A stretch of DNA of 59,381 nt, from NCBI GenBank assembly GCA_913063435.1, contig CAJXYI010000010.1, positions 1 through 59,381 of the forward strand, given 5' to 3'. This DNA is from an uncultured Actinomycetales bacterium (GTDB lineage Bacteria; Actinomycetota; Actinomycetes; S36-B12). Numbering within the stretch: the first letter of the stretch is position 1; each line of letters opens with the position of its first letter. Below are positions 1 through 8,581 of this stretch, piece by piece. The notes under the pieces are model-generated. The model saw only the letters and a list, made by a program, of their open reading frames with translations. It had not been told where the DNA came from and searched no databases. The position numbers and the translations under genes were made by a program.

Positions 1-1
1 G

Positions 2-484
2 CCCCTCGCTGTCGTGGTGAAGCAACTGCGGGTGTTCTTCATCTCGCTACCGATCATGGTCGCGATCCTGCTCGTCACCGGTGAGCAGATCACGGTCAAC
101 TGGCTGCTCGCGCCGATCGCTCTCGTGTTGATCCTGATGTTCTCGGTGGGGATGGCTCTCATCCTGGCGCGGATCGTGGCCGTGGTGACCGACGTCTCGG
201 ATGTGCTGCCCTACTTCCTGCGGATCTGGGGCTACGCCTCGGGTGTGATGATCCCGATCGCTGACCGTCTGGACCGTCTGGGCCTGCCGCCATGGGCGGT
301 GTTCTTGATCGAGATCAATCCTCCGACCGCGTTCCTCAACATCATGCGCGACAGCCTGATGAGTACCTATGGCGCACCTGGGGGCTCGTTCAACTGGATT
401 GTCTCGGCGATCTGGGCGTTCGTGGTGCTGCCGGTCGGCCTGTGGTTCTTCTGGCGGGGGGAGGGCAGGTATGGCCGTGGCTGA
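2..484 (+). CDS. ABC-2 type polysaccharide export permease, C-terminal part
   Basis: The 5' end lies outside the window; the frame is open from base 2 and gives 160 residues. The protein is hydrophobic, with several membrane segments (around residues 15-30, 35-60 and 70-90, and a last one near the C terminus), as in the integral membrane half of ABC-2 exporters of the Wzm/TagG type. The next gene, a Wzt/TagH-like ATPase, starts inside its last codons (471), so the two are translationally coupled and should form one exporter, probably for a cell-surface polysaccharide or teichoic-acid-like polymer. The family call is mainly from hydropathy and context. The substrate is not visible in the sequence. 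Confidence 0.75.
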   Translation, partial: PLAVVVKQLRVFFISLPIMVAILLVTGEQITVNWLLAPIALVLILMFSVGMALILARIVAVVTDVSDVLPYFLRIWGYASGVMIPIADRLDRLGLPPWAVFLIEINPPTAFLNIMRDSLMSTYGAPGGSFNWIVSAIWAFVVLPVGLWFFWRGEGRYGRG

Positions 485-1397
485 GACTCCCGCGCCAGCG
501 GACCGCGATCACGATCACCGACCTGCGCCGACGCCCAAGGACGCACCCGTCAAGGTGGTCGTGGACGATCTGCACGTTGCCTATCGATTGTGGATCACAG
601 CACCTGCACCGCCGGTGAAGGGTTGGCGGCGTTGGCGAGTGAGGCGGCCCATCCCCATCAAGCGTGAGGTACAAGCGGTCAGGGGGGTGAGTTTCCTGGC
701 CCGCCAAGGCGAGGCGATCGGAGTGATCGGCAAGAACGGAGCAGGCAAGTCCACCCTGATGCGGGCGATCGCCGGCCTGATGCCGGCGGCCCAGGGTCGT
801 GTCTATGCCGATGGGCAGCCGACGTTGCTCGGGGTCAATTCAGCCCTGGTCAAATCCCTGTCCGGCGCCCGCAATATCGAACTGGGACTGCTGGCTCTGG
901 GACTGAGCCCCGAACAGGTCGCCGAACGATTCGATGACATCGTGGAATTCTCCGGGATCGGCGATTCGGTGTACCTGCCGATGAAGTCCTATTCATCGGG
1001 TATGGGTGCCCGACTCAAATTCGCGATCGCCTCATCGGTCCCGCGCGAGATCCTCCTCATCGACGAGGCGCTTGCGACCGGAGATGGGGAGTTCCTCAAG
1101 CGCAGCGCCGAACGCATTCAGGGCCTGCGCGAGGATGCGGACACCATCTTCTTCGTCAGCCACTCGATGTCATCGGTCAAGGAGACCTGCGATCGGGTGA
1201 TCTGGATGGACGAGGGACGCATCATCGCCGACGGTGATCCCGAATCCATCATCCCGGAGTACGAGCAGCGCTTCGGGCTCAAGACACGGAAGTCCCGCAA
1301 AGCTCGTCGTCGCAAACGTCGGGAACGCAATCTTGCAGCGCGTGCGAACGACGACGAGACTGGTGACTTCGGGGCGAGCGAGCCGGGAACTGCGTAG
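471..1397 (+). CDS. ABC transporter ATP-binding protein (Wzt/TagH-like polysaccharide exporter)
   Basis: 308-residue ATPase of a polysaccharide ABC-2 exporter, the cytoplasmic partner of the upstream permease. Walker A (GKNGAGKST) lies near residue 90. The signature region (YSSGMGARL) is followed by Walker B (ILLIDEALATGD), the form typical of the polyol-phosphate/polysaccharide exporter subfamily rather than drug exporters. I chose the ATG at 471 because it follows GGAGGGCAGGT and overlaps the permease stop. The family normally starts near the DLHVAYRLW segment, so about 30 Pro/Asp-rich residues precede the domain. The C terminus is very basic (RKSRKARRRKRRER) and then acidic; it carries no Wzt-type carbohydrate-binding domain. 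The next gene overlaps its stop. Confidence 0.88.
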   Translation: MAVAETPAPADRDHDHRPAPTPKDAPVKVVVDDLHVAYRLWITAPAPPVKGWRRWRVRRPIPIKREVQAVRGVSFLARQGEAIGVIGKNGAGKSTLMRAIAGLMPAAQGRVYADGQPTLLGVNSALVKSLSGARNIELGLLALGLSPEQVAERFDDIVEFSGIGDSVYLPMKSYSSGMGARLKFAIASSVPREILLIDEALATGDGEFLKRSAERIQGLREDADTIFFVSHSMSSVKETCDRVIWMDEGRIIADGDPESIIPEYEQRFGLKTRKSRKARRRKRRERNLAARANDDETGDFGASEPGTA

Positions 1398-2509
1398 TGC
1401 GTGTCCTGGTCGCGACGGTGGTGCACGACCCTCGTGACGCGCGAGTCTATGCACGCGAGATCGCTGCCCTCATCGATGCAGGTCACGACGTCACCTACAT
1501 CGCGCCCTTCACATCCTTCGGCCTCAGAGGACTTCCGGGAGTCGATCCGGTCGATATTCCCGCGGCGAAGGGTCGCAACCGGTTGGCGGCCTTCCGCGCT
1601 GCCCGACGCGAATTGCATCGGCGCGCACCAGACCACGATGTCGTGCTCTTGCACTCACCCGAATTGATCCTGTCGGCCCGTGACCTCGCACACCCGTGCA
1701 TCGTGTGGGACGTGCACGAGGACACAGCTGCTGCAGTGACGTTGAAGGGATGGCTGCCCAGACCCGTTCGAAGGCCGGTTGCGCACGCCGTGGGCTGGGC
1801 CGAACATTGGGCTGAACGGCACTGGCACCTGATTCTCGCTGAAGACGCCTATGTCGATCGTTTCCGACGGCGTCATCCGGTAGTGCCCAACTCCACTCCG
1901 GTGCCCCTGGACGTTCCACCTTCAGGCAACGACAGGGCCGTATATGTGGGTCACGTCACGCGTGCGCGTGGTGGTGACGAGATCGTCGCCATGGGTCGGC
2001 GGCTTCGGGGCTCAGTCGAGACGCATGTGATCGGCCATGCCGATGACGACATGTCAGGCGTTCTGCGACGGGCACACGACTGCGGCGACGTGATCTGGCA
2101 CGGATATCTGGCGAACACTGAAGCCATGGCCATCGTCCAAGGCGCCACGGTGGGACTGGCTTTGCTTCACGATGAACCGAACTACCGCCACTCCCGGCCG
2201 ACGAAGATCATGGAGTACTGGGCGCAAGGGATTCCTGTTGTGTCCACCCCGCTGCCGATGGCCGTCGAGATGATCGAGAGCAGCGAAGGCGGACTCGTTG
2301 TCCCCTTCGCTGACGCGGGGGCGGCGGCAGATGCGGTGCTTCATCTGGCGCGTCAACCGAGGCTTCGCCAGGAGATGGCCGACAACGGACGACGGTGGGT
2401 GAAGGAGAACGCCGACTGGAATGTCGATGGTCCGGAGTTCGTCTCAATCCTGCGTTCGTGGGCGAGCGGATCGAAGCTCGATCAGCATGGCGCGACCGAC
2501 GCGTCGTAA
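1397..2509 (+). CDS. Glycosyltransferase, GT-B fold, GT4-like
   Basis: 370-residue glycosyltransferase that probably adds a sugar to the glycan exported by the preceding transporter. The GTG start overlaps the upstream TAG (TAGTG). The N terminus (RVLVATVVHDPRDARVYAREI) is a typical acceptor-side Rossmann start. The donor-binding half contains PTKIMEYWAQGIPVVSTPLP near residues 265-285, matching the GT4 E-x7-E region. There is no signal peptide or membrane helix, so it acts at the cytoplasmic face. Its 3' end overlaps the convergent sulfotransferase gene by 66 bp. Donor and acceptor are unknown. Confidence 0.8.
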   Translation: MRVLVATVVHDPRDARVYAREIAALIDAGHDVTYIAPFTSFGLRGLPGVDPVDIPAAKGRNRLAAFRAARRELHRRAPDHDVVLLHSPELILSARDLAHPCIVWDVHEDTAAAVTLKGWLPRPVRRPVAHAVGWAEHWAERHWHLILAEDAYVDRFRRRHPVVPNSTPVPLDVPPSGNDRAVYVGHVTRARGGDEIVAMGRRLRGSVETHVIGHADDDMSGVLRRAHDCGDVIWHGYLANTEAMAIVQGATVGLALLHDEPNYRHSRPTKIMEYWAQGIPVVSTPLPMAVEMIESSEGGLVVPFADAGAAADAVLHLARQPRLRQEMADNGRRWVKENADWNVDGPEFVSILRSWASGSKLDQHGATDAS

Positions 2510-3472
2510 CGGCACCTTTCGCTGGCCGAGCCGATAGGCACCCCAGGCGCCGGCTGCAGTCCCGGCACCGACCAGTCCGATGCCGACGAACCACTGGCGC
2601 CGCGCAACCAGTCCACCGGCCAGAATCAGGGCTCCTGCCGCGCCCGCCCAGGGCAGTGCCGCTCGCCCTGCAGCACGAGCCTCGGCGGCAAGTCGGGCGG
2701 ATCGTTCACGTCGACGTTCCTCGGCGGCTTTGGCCCTGTCGGCCTTGGTGGTCTTCGGGGTGGTCTTGCGACGACCCACCGCGGTTTCCACCTGGTATCC
2801 ATTGGCCTTGAGCCAGACGGCACCCTCCCCTTCGATCGCGACCAGTTCTTCGTCGGTCAGCGTGTCCCGCCAGGCGCCTTCGCGGCCGTCGGTGATGTGG
2901 TTGGAGGTGATCCGGAGGTTCTCGTCGACTCCGTGTCGCTTGGCTTGGATCGCGCGCTCGGCTTGAGCCTGTAAATCGACCTCGGCGGCGATGGCCGCCA
3001 AGCGGTCGTCATCGACCGACACATCGAGGTATTCGGCGAGATCGCGCACGAGCCCCGGCACGTCGTCTTTGAAATCCTCGTAGCGGCGGATCCAGGTGTC
3101 GGACTTGGCGCGCCAGAATGCATCCCCGCGGAGCTCGCGGCGAACTGTCAGCCGTGAGTTGCGTGCACCGCGATCGGGATGACCCTGCTTCAGTCGTCCT
3201 TTGCGATACAAGGATGCGACGACATCTCGTGGATCGCGGAAGGTGTAGAGGTATTTGGCGCCTTCATCAGGGAAGTCGTCGCGGTTCATGGCTGAGCGGA
3301 AATGCACCTTCGCCATCAGCAGATCATCGGGATTCGCAGCCGCGGTGGGGAACTCATCGGTCGCGAGCCCACGCGGGTTGCGCAGACCCGGTCTGCCCTC
3401 GAGCAGCATGCGCGAAATCTGCCATACCAGTGTGGAACCGGAGCGGTGCATGCCGCAGACGACGAGAAGCAC
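2444..3472 (-). CDS. Sulfotransferase-like protein with C-terminal membrane segment
   Basis: 342-residue member of the PAPS-dependent sulfotransferase superfamily. The 5'-phosphosulfate-binding loop (GMHRSGSTL) is at residues 7-15 and the 3'-phosphate motif (TFRDPRDVVASLY) is near residues 76-88. After residue 215 there is a charged linker rich in K, R and A, then two hydrophobic stretches (ALPWAGAAGALILAGG and FVGIGLVGAGTAAGAWGAY) that probably anchor it in the membrane. The GTG start gives the binding loop the usual N-terminal position. It lies 63 bp after a second sulfotransferase on the same strand, beside a glycan export operon, which suggests sulfation of an exported glycan or lipid. 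The substrate is inferred only from context. Confidence 0.75.
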   Translation of the reverse strand: MLLVVCGMHRSGSTLVWQISRMLLEGRPGLRNPRGLATDEFPTAAANPDDLLMAKVHFRSAMNRDDFPDEGAKYLYTFRDPRDVVASLYRKGRLKQGHPDRGARNSRLTVRRELRGDAFWRAKSDTWIRRYEDFKDDVPGLVRDLAEYLDVSVDDDRLAAIAAEVDLQAQAERAIQAKRHGVDENLRITSNHITDGREGAWRDTLTDEELVAIEGEGAVWLKANGYQVETAVGRRKTTPKTTKADRAKAAEERRRERSARLAAEARAAGRAALPWAGAAGALILAGGLVARRQWFVGIGLVGAGTAAGAWGAYRLGQRKVPLRRVGRAMLIELRSARPRTQD

Positions 3473-3535
3473 AGCGAGGAGTCTATGGCCTCGATCCGCA
3501 GCCTCACAGCCACCGGCCGGGAGTCATCCCGACGG

Positions 3536-4678
3536 TCACCCTCCCGAGCCGCTGGCACGTCGGTTCCGCCGGCCCCTGGCATCCCAAGGGGTCTCCTCGG
3601 TGGGCATGAGACCACCGAGGAGGGCGAGAGCGGCCCCTGCGGCATCGGCAACGGCTTCGGAATCGACGGGTTCGGTCGCGGTAGAACCAGCATCGACGAG
3701 GAGATCGCTGCGGTCACCGGTGAAGATCGCGCCTGTTTCGTCGAGTTCGACCAGGTCCTCCTCGGCCCAGGCCCGAACCCGATCGGTCCACTCTGCGGGC
3801 AACGCCACACGACGCCCACGATCTGTCCTCCCGACGAACGCTTCGCGCACGATGCGTCCGCGAATGGCTCGTCGCCGAGGTTCGGGCAGTTCCCCTAACT
3901 CCAGGGCGCGATTCAGGCCGGCGAGGACGAGCGTCTCGGGCTCGGTGATTCCGATGTTGGCGGCCACCAGATCGACATCCGGTGCCGTGGCCGGTGCGGC
4001 GGCCGTGAGGTCGGTCGCGGACACGAATCGACTCCACAACTCGTTCGTATCCGATCCTGATCGAGGGACGCCCACGACGCGAACCGACGAGGTGAAGGCC
4101 GCCCAGCGTTGGGCGAGCGATCCGATTGCGTAGGCGCGCCAGAAGGTCTGATCGGGATCGGCCTCCCAACGCGCTCGACGATCGGCGCTGGAACCTTCAC
4201 CACGACGCTGATCCAATTGCCGCACGTACGTCGAGAAGGCAGTCGATCGTCCATTGCGAATGTGCTGCTGCCAGGAACTAGGGATCACCCGGCCCAGGTC
4301 GCGCACGGTGATGATGACGTCTGTGCGCTGCACATCCAGGGATCCGACCAAGCGTTCCGCGGCTGTGGCGTCGATGACCGACAGCGCTTCCCCGGACACG
4401 ATGGCGGTGCCGTCCCAGCGTGCGATCTTGTCGACGAGCGCCTGCCAGGAGTCGCGCTGTGCTTCTGCTCGATGGCGGGGTACCCAGGGGAAGGACTCGG
4501 TGCCGAGTAGGCCGTACGCGGCTGCCTCATGGTTGTAGATTTCGCGCTTGCCGACTAGCCGAGTCGGGTACAGGACGCCCTTCTTTCGCAATGTCGACGA
4601 AAGCGCGGCGAGAACCCGCTGGAGGTACGTCGTTCCCGATTTCTGAGTGCCGATGTGCAAGACGAGGCGCTCAGCCAT
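3536..4678 (-). CDS. Sulfotransferase family protein (PAPS-binding loop present)
   Basis: 380-residue protein beginning MAERLVLHIGTQKSGTTYLQ, where IGTQKSGTTYLQ is the 5'-phosphosulfate-binding loop of the sulfotransferase superfamily. A 3'-phosphate-type motif (IITVRDLGRVIPSSW) follows near residue 115. The ATG at 4678 is preceded by GGGAGGAGTGCCGTC, a good ribosome binding site; upstream in-frame starts are unlikely. The C-terminal third is charged, with no obvious domain. It is likely co-transcribed with the sulfotransferase downstream (63-bp gap), and the two proteins are divergent in sequence. It could instead be an uncharacterised kinase-like P-loop protein, but the TQKSGTT loop favours sulfotransferase. 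Confidence 0.78.
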   Translation of the reverse strand: MAERLVLHIGTQKSGTTYLQRVLAALSSTLRKKGVLYPTRLVGKREIYNHEAAAYGLLGTESFPWVPRHRAEAQRDSWQALVDKIARWDGTAIVSGEALSVIDATAAERLVGSLDVQRTDVIITVRDLGRVIPSSWQQHIRNGRSTAFSTYVRQLDQRRGEGSSADRRARWEADPDQTFWRAYAIGSLAQRWAAFTSSVRVVGVPRSGSDTNELWSRFVSATDLTAAAPATAPDVDLVAANIGITEPETLVLAGLNRALELGELPEPRRRAIRGRIVREAFVGRTDRGRRVALPAEWTDRVRAWAEEDLVELDETGAIFTGDRSDLLVDAGSTATEPVDSEAVADAAGAALALLGGLMPTEETPWDARGRRNRRASGSGG

Positions 4679-4755
4679 GACGGCACTCCTCCCGGGATGG
4701 CTCGACGAGTTGACCACATCGTCCCATGCGGACCCGCGTGTGGAATGGTTCACCC

Positions 4756-5685
4756 GTGCGAGTGGTGGTCATCGGAGTCTTCGATGGAGTACACCGGGGA
4801 CATCAAGCCCTGGTGGACCGGGCGGTTCGCCGATCCCTGGAACCGGGTGATTCGGGAGCAAGGGAAGTGATCGCAGTGACTTTCGATCCGCATCCGGCGG
4901 CAGTTCTTCGTCCGGAACGGGCGCCGCTGATGCTGACGAATGTCGATCGTCGATCTGATCTCCTTCGTGCGGCCGGGGCCGACGAGGTAGCGGTCCTGCG
5001 GTTCGACCCGGCCTTCTCTCGACTTTCACCGACCGAGTTCGTCGATCGACTGATCGACGATGTGCTCGATGGTCGCACCGTGGATGCGATCGTCGCCGGG
5101 AGCAACTTCCGTTTCGGTAGGGGCGCGGTGGCGGATGTGTCCGCTTTGCGCGCCATCGGCGCCGAGCGTGGATTCGAGGTCGACGAGGTGGCCCTGGTGA
5201 CCGAACGGTTCCCGGATGCCCCCGATGTGGTGTGGTCGTCGACCTTCGTGCGATCGTCGATCGCAGCGGGTGATGTCGCCGGTGCAGCACGGGTGCTCGG
5301 TCGCCCGCATCGCGTTGAGGGCGTCGTGGTCCGTGGTGAGCAGCGGGGCCGTGAATTGGGGTATCCGACGGCGAACGTCGATGTCGAGCGTGGTGTGGCC
5401 GTCCCCGGGGATGGGGTCTACGCCGGCTGGCTGATCGACGAAACTCAGCGGTGGCCGGCAGCCATCTCGGTGGGCACGAATCCGCAATTCGACGGAACGG
5501 TTCGAACGGTGGAGGCCTACGCACTCGACCGGATGGATTTGGAACTCTACGGCCGCCACGTGGCCGTGGATTTCGTGGAATTCATCCGTGGGCAGCAGGT
5601 ATTCGATTCTGTGGACGGCTTGATCGAGCAGATGGCCCAGGATGTGGCAGAGGCTGCGCGACTGACCTCCGGTGAGTCTGGCTAG
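4756..5685 (+). CDS. ribF: Bifunctional riboflavin kinase/FAD synthetase
   Basis: Makes FMN from riboflavin and then FAD from FMN. The N-terminal nucleotidyltransferase domain has IGVFDGVHRGHQALV near residue 5, TFDPHPAAVLRP near residue 45, and a FVRSSIAAGDVAGA-type segment near residue 165. The C-terminal riboflavin kinase domain shows GRELGYPTANVDV and GVYAGW. The 309-residue length is standard. I prefer GTG 4756 because family members begin right at the VVVIGVFDG strand; an in-frame ATG ten codons upstream is possible. It lies before rpsO, as in many actinobacteria, where ribF follows truB. Confidence 0.95.
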   Translation: MRVVVIGVFDGVHRGHQALVDRAVRRSLEPGDSGAREVIAVTFDPHPAAVLRPERAPLMLTNVDRRSDLLRAAGADEVAVLRFDPAFSRLSPTEFVDRLIDDVLDGRTVDAIVAGSNFRFGRGAVADVSALRAIGAERGFEVDEVALVTERFPDAPDVVWSSTFVRSSIAAGDVAGAARVLGRPHRVEGVVVRGEQRGRELGYPTANVDVERGVAVPGDGVYAGWLIDETQRWPAAISVGTNPQFDGTVRTVEAYALDRMDLELYGRHVAVDFVEFIRGQQVFDSVDGLIEQMAQDVAEAARLTSGESG

Positions 5686-5726
5686 CACCTGGGCCCAGTC
5701 CTCACCGCTAACCCAGCCCCTCCTGC

Positions 5727-5844
5727 TAATCTGATCCCGACGGTCTTGAGGCGGGCGCCTTGGGATTCGCGACTAGCCCTCGAGCACAGTGCCCGAGGGG
5801 AGCATCCAGGGTGGATGCGCGCCTGATCAGATAAGGAATCACAC
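5727..5844 (+). promoter_or_regulatory. rpsO promoter and structured leader (candidate S15 autoregulatory region)
   Basis: A good -10 hexamer TAATCT is at 5727-5732, predicting a transcript start near 5740 and a leader of about 105 nt, unlike the leaderless genes elsewhere in this window. The leader can form three hairpins: GAGGC-GGGC-GCCTT (5748-5761), a long arm CCCTCGAGCAC/GTGCCCGAGGG with one mismatch (5777-5799), and a perfect GCATCCA-GGG-TGGATGC (5802-5818). The last sits 27 nt before the rpsO GTG. S15 represses its own mRNA through leader structures in several bacteria; that this leader does so is inference. Confidence 0.5.
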
Positions 5845-6114
5845 GTGCCGCTTGACACTGCCACCAAGGCCGAGATCATCGCCGAGTTCGGTTCGGGTCC
5901 CAACGACACCGGGAGCCCCGAGGTTCAGATTGCGTTGCTGAGTCGTCGGATCACCGAACTCACGGAGCATCTGAAGTCGCATAAGCATGATCATCACTCG
6001 CGTCGGGGCCTGCTGGCCCTCGTCGGCCAACGCCGGCGTTTGTTGAAGTACCTGATCGAGGTGGATATCACGCGGTATCGCGCGATCATCGAAAAGCTCG
6101 GACTGCGCCGCTAG
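5845..6114 (+). CDS. rpsO: 30S ribosomal protein S15
   Basis: 89-residue protein, the normal length for S15, which binds 16S rRNA early in assembly of the 30S platform. Family features are clear: [21 protein letters not shown] near residues 15-35, the [28 protein letters not shown] core, and a C terminus of EKLGLRR. The GTG start follows AAGGAATCACAC. The coding end (CTG CGC CGC TAG) is the first copy of a threefold direct repeat that continues into the rpsO-pnp gap. The rpsO-pnp order is conserved in many bacteria. Confidence 0.98.
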   Translation: MPLDTATKAEIIAEFGSGPNDTGSPEVQIALLSRRITELTEHLKSHKHDHHSRRGLLALVGQRRRLLKYLIEVDITRYRAIIEKLGLRR

Positions 6115-6187
6115 GTGCAGGCCGATAAGGGGGACTGCGCCGCTAGGTGCAGGCCGATAAGGGGGGACTGCGCCGCTAGGTGCAGGC
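6101..6187 (+). repeat. Three tandem copies of the rpsO 3' end, each a hairpin
   Basis: Copies begin at 6101, 6133 and 6166, each a 22-bp identical block that includes the last rpsO codons and stop. They are separated by CGATAAGGGGG-type spacers that differ by a single G. Each copy can fold as CTGCGCC-GCTA-GGTGCAG, a 7-bp stem with one G-U pair, at 6103-6120, 6135-6152 and 6168-6185. Only the first copy is coding. The array could end rpsO transcription or block exonucleases. Confidence 0.9.
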
Positions 6188-6374
6188 AGGTTAATTGAAA
6201 AGATGACGATCACACCGGTGTCGTGTGCGGATGTGGTGATGAGTCGGTCCTCGGTAGTGGCTTCCGGGCAGATGATGCCCGTGGGCCTCGATCGAAGACC
6301 GGCCGAGCACCTGCGACCGACTCCTGTGCGATCGAACGCATCATGGATGCGTATCGACGATGAAGGAGTAACCC
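6188..6374 (+). promoter_or_regulatory. pnp leader with candidate promoter, leader ORF and hairpins
   Basis: An AT-rich island (TTAATTGAAAAG, 6191-6202), out of character with its surroundings, puts a -10-like TTAATT six nt before ATG 6203. That ATG opens a 70-codon frame that overlaps the pnp start (ends 6415). Two clean hairpins follow: CGGGCA-GATGA-TGCCCG (6265-6281) and ACGCATC-ATG-GATGCGT (6336-6352), the second only 22 nt before the pnp GTG. Structured pnp leaders are autoregulatory targets in other bacteria; function here is inferred. Confidence 0.4.
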
Positions 6375-8570
6375 GTGGACGGGTCCACTATCACCGCCAC
6401 CGAGGCGGTTCTTGACAACGGGCCGTTCGGCTCGCGAACAGTTCGTTTCGAAACCGGCCGCCTCGCTCGCCAGGCGGGTGGTGCAGTGTCGGCATTCTTG
6501 GATGACGACACCATGCTGTTGAGCACGACGACGGCGTCGAAGTCACCGAAGGAGCATTTCGATTTCTTTCCGCTGACGGTCGATGTGGAGGAGCGGATGT
6601 ATGCGGCCGGGCGCATTCCCGGATCGTTCTTCCGCCGCGAAGGTAGGCCGAGCGAGGATGCGATCTTGACGTGTCGGTTGATCGACCGACCGTTGCGGCC
6701 GACGTTCGTGAAGGGTCTGCGCAACGAGGTTCAGGTCGTCATCACCGTTTTGGCGTTGAATCCCGACGACCTCTATGACGTCCTTGCCATCAACGCGGCT
6801 TCGGCATCGACGCAGTTGTCGGGTCTACCGTTCAGCGGTCCGATCGGCAGTGTCCGCGTTGCTCTGATCGATGATCGGTGGGTGGCTTTCCCTCGACATT
6901 CGGAGTTGGAGCGGGCGGTGTTCGACATGGTCGTGGCAGGTCGTGTGGTCGGCGACGATGTCGCGATCATGATGGTCGAAGCCGAAGCGACCGAGTCCAC
7001 CCTGGATCTCGTTCGCAGCGGTTCCACAGCGCCGACGGAGGATGTTGTGGCTGCGGGTCTCGAGGCAGCAAAGTCGTTCATCCGGGTGCTGTGTGAGGCA
7101 CAGGAGGAATTGGCGAAGACGGCGGCTAAGCCGGTCCAGGACTTCCCGGTCTTCCTCGATTATTCCGATGACGTGTACGACGCGGTCGCGAAGGCGGCGA
7201 CGGCACGGGTTGCCGAGGCGATGACGATCTCGAGCAAGGCCGAGCGTGAGGCTGTACTCGATGAGATCAAGGATTCCGTCATCGAGCAGCTCGCCGGCAC
7301 GTTCGAGGGTCGGGAGAAGGAGATCTCCGCGGCTCTGCGCAGTGTGACCAAGGATCAGGTGCGCCAGCGGATTCTGCGCGACAAGGTCCGAATCGATGGC
7401 CGTGGACCGACGGATATCCGGACCCTGTCCGCAGAGGTCGATGTGCTACCGCGAGTGCACGGCTCGGCCCTGTTCGAGCGTGGTGAAACCCAGATTATGG
7501 GCGTGACCACACTGAACATGCTGCGCATGGAGCAGATGCTCGACACGCTGTCACCGGAGACGCGCAAGCGGTACATGCACAACTACAACTTCCCGCCCTA
7601 CTCCACCGGTGAGACGGGTCGGGTGGGCAGTCCCAAGCGTCGCGAGATCGGTCACGGGGCGCTAGCCGAGCGAGCACTGGTCCCGGTGCTGCCGACTCGG
7701 GATGAGTTCCCCTATGCCATTCGTCAGGTGTCTGAAGCGCTGGGCTCCAACGGTTCCACGTCGATGGGTTCGGTGTGCGCGTCGACGATGTCGCTGCTGA
7801 ATGCGGGTGTGCCGCTCAAGGCCCCGGTCGCGGGAATAGCCATGGGCCTAGTCAGCGGTGAGGTGGACGGCAAGACCGAATACCTCGCGTTGACCGACAT
7901 CCTCGGGGCTGAGGACGCCTACGGTGATATGGACTTCAAGGTCGCAGGTACGAAGGATTTCGTCACCGCCCTGCAGTTGGATACCAAGTTGGACGGAATC
8001 CCCGCATCGGTGTTGGCCGGTGCGCTCAGTCAGGCTCGTGATGCGCGGATGACGATCCTCGAGGTGATGGCCGAGGCCATCGATGCACCCGATGACATGT
8101 CACCGTTCGCACCGCGGATCATCTCGATCACGATTCCCGTGGACAAGATCGGTGAGGTGATCGGGCCGAAGGGCAAGATCATCAACCAGATCCAGGAGGA
8201 CACCGGCGCCACGATCACGATCGAGGACGACGGCACCATCCACATCGGTGCGACCGAAGGCGACGCTGCTGAGGCTGCTCGAGCGAAGATCAACGCCATC
8301 GCCAACCCGACGATGCCCGAGGTGGGCGAGCGTTACCTCGGCACCGTGGTGAAGACGACGACGTTCGGCGCCTTCGTCTCGTTGGTTCCCGGTCGTGATG
8401 GTCTGCTGCATATTTCCGAGATCAAGAAACTGGCACCGGGCAAGAAGCGGATCGAGAACGTCGAGGAAGTTCTCAAGGTCGGCGACAAGGTCCAGGTGGA
8501 GATCAAGGAGATCGACCAGCGAGGCAAGTTGAGCCTGCAGCCTGTGATCGACGAAGCCGCAGCCGAATAG
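6375..8570 (+). CDS. pnp: Polyribonucleotide nucleotidyltransferase (PNPase)
   Basis: Phosphorolytic 3'-5' exoribonuclease and RNA-tailing enzyme of the RNA degradation machinery. The 731-residue protein has the full architecture: first RNase PH-like domain (about 10-150, with [40 protein letters not shown]-type sequence), an alpha-helical linker, a second RNase PH-like domain (about 340-560, with the [14 protein letters not shown] region), a KH domain ([22 protein letters not shown]), and a C-terminal S1 domain ([31 protein letters not shown]). The GTG start follows GAAGGAGTAACCC. RNase J, its likely partner in RNA decay, is encoded at 23.8 kb. Confidence 0.98.
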   Translation: MDGSTITATEAVLDNGPFGSRTVRFETGRLARQAGGAVSAFLDDDTMLLSTTTASKSPKEHFDFFPLTVDVEERMYAAGRIPGSFFRREGRPSEDAILTCRLIDRPLRPTFVKGLRNEVQVVITVLALNPDDLYDVLAINAASASTQLSGLPFSGPIGSVRVALIDDRWVAFPRHSELERAVFDMVVAGRVVGDDVAIMMVEAEATESTLDLVRSGSTAPTEDVVAAGLEAAKSFIRVLCEAQEELAKTAAKPVQDFPVFLDYSDDVYDAVAKAATARVAEAMTISSKAEREAVLDEIKDSVIEQLAGTFEGREKEISAALRSVTKDQVRQRILRDKVRIDGRGPTDIRTLSAEVDVLPRVHGSALFERGETQIMGVTTLNMLRMEQMLDTLSPETRKRYMHNYNFPPYSTGETGRVGSPKRREIGHGALAERALVPVLPTRDEFPYAIRQVSEALGSNGSTSMGSVCASTMSLLNAGVPLKAPVAGIAMGLVSGEVDGKTEYLALTDILGAEDAYGDMDFKVAGTKDFVTALQLDTKLDGIPASVLAGALSQARDARMTILEVMAEAIDAPDDMSPFAPRIISITIPVDKIGEVIGPKGKIINQIQEDTGATITIEDDGTIHIGATEGDAAEAARAKINAIANPTMPEVGERYLGTVVKTTTFGAFVSLVPGRDGLLHISEIKKLAPGKKRIENVEEVLKVGDKVQVEIKEIDQRGKLSLQPVIDEAAAE

Positions 8571-8581
8571 GCGCACGTTCC

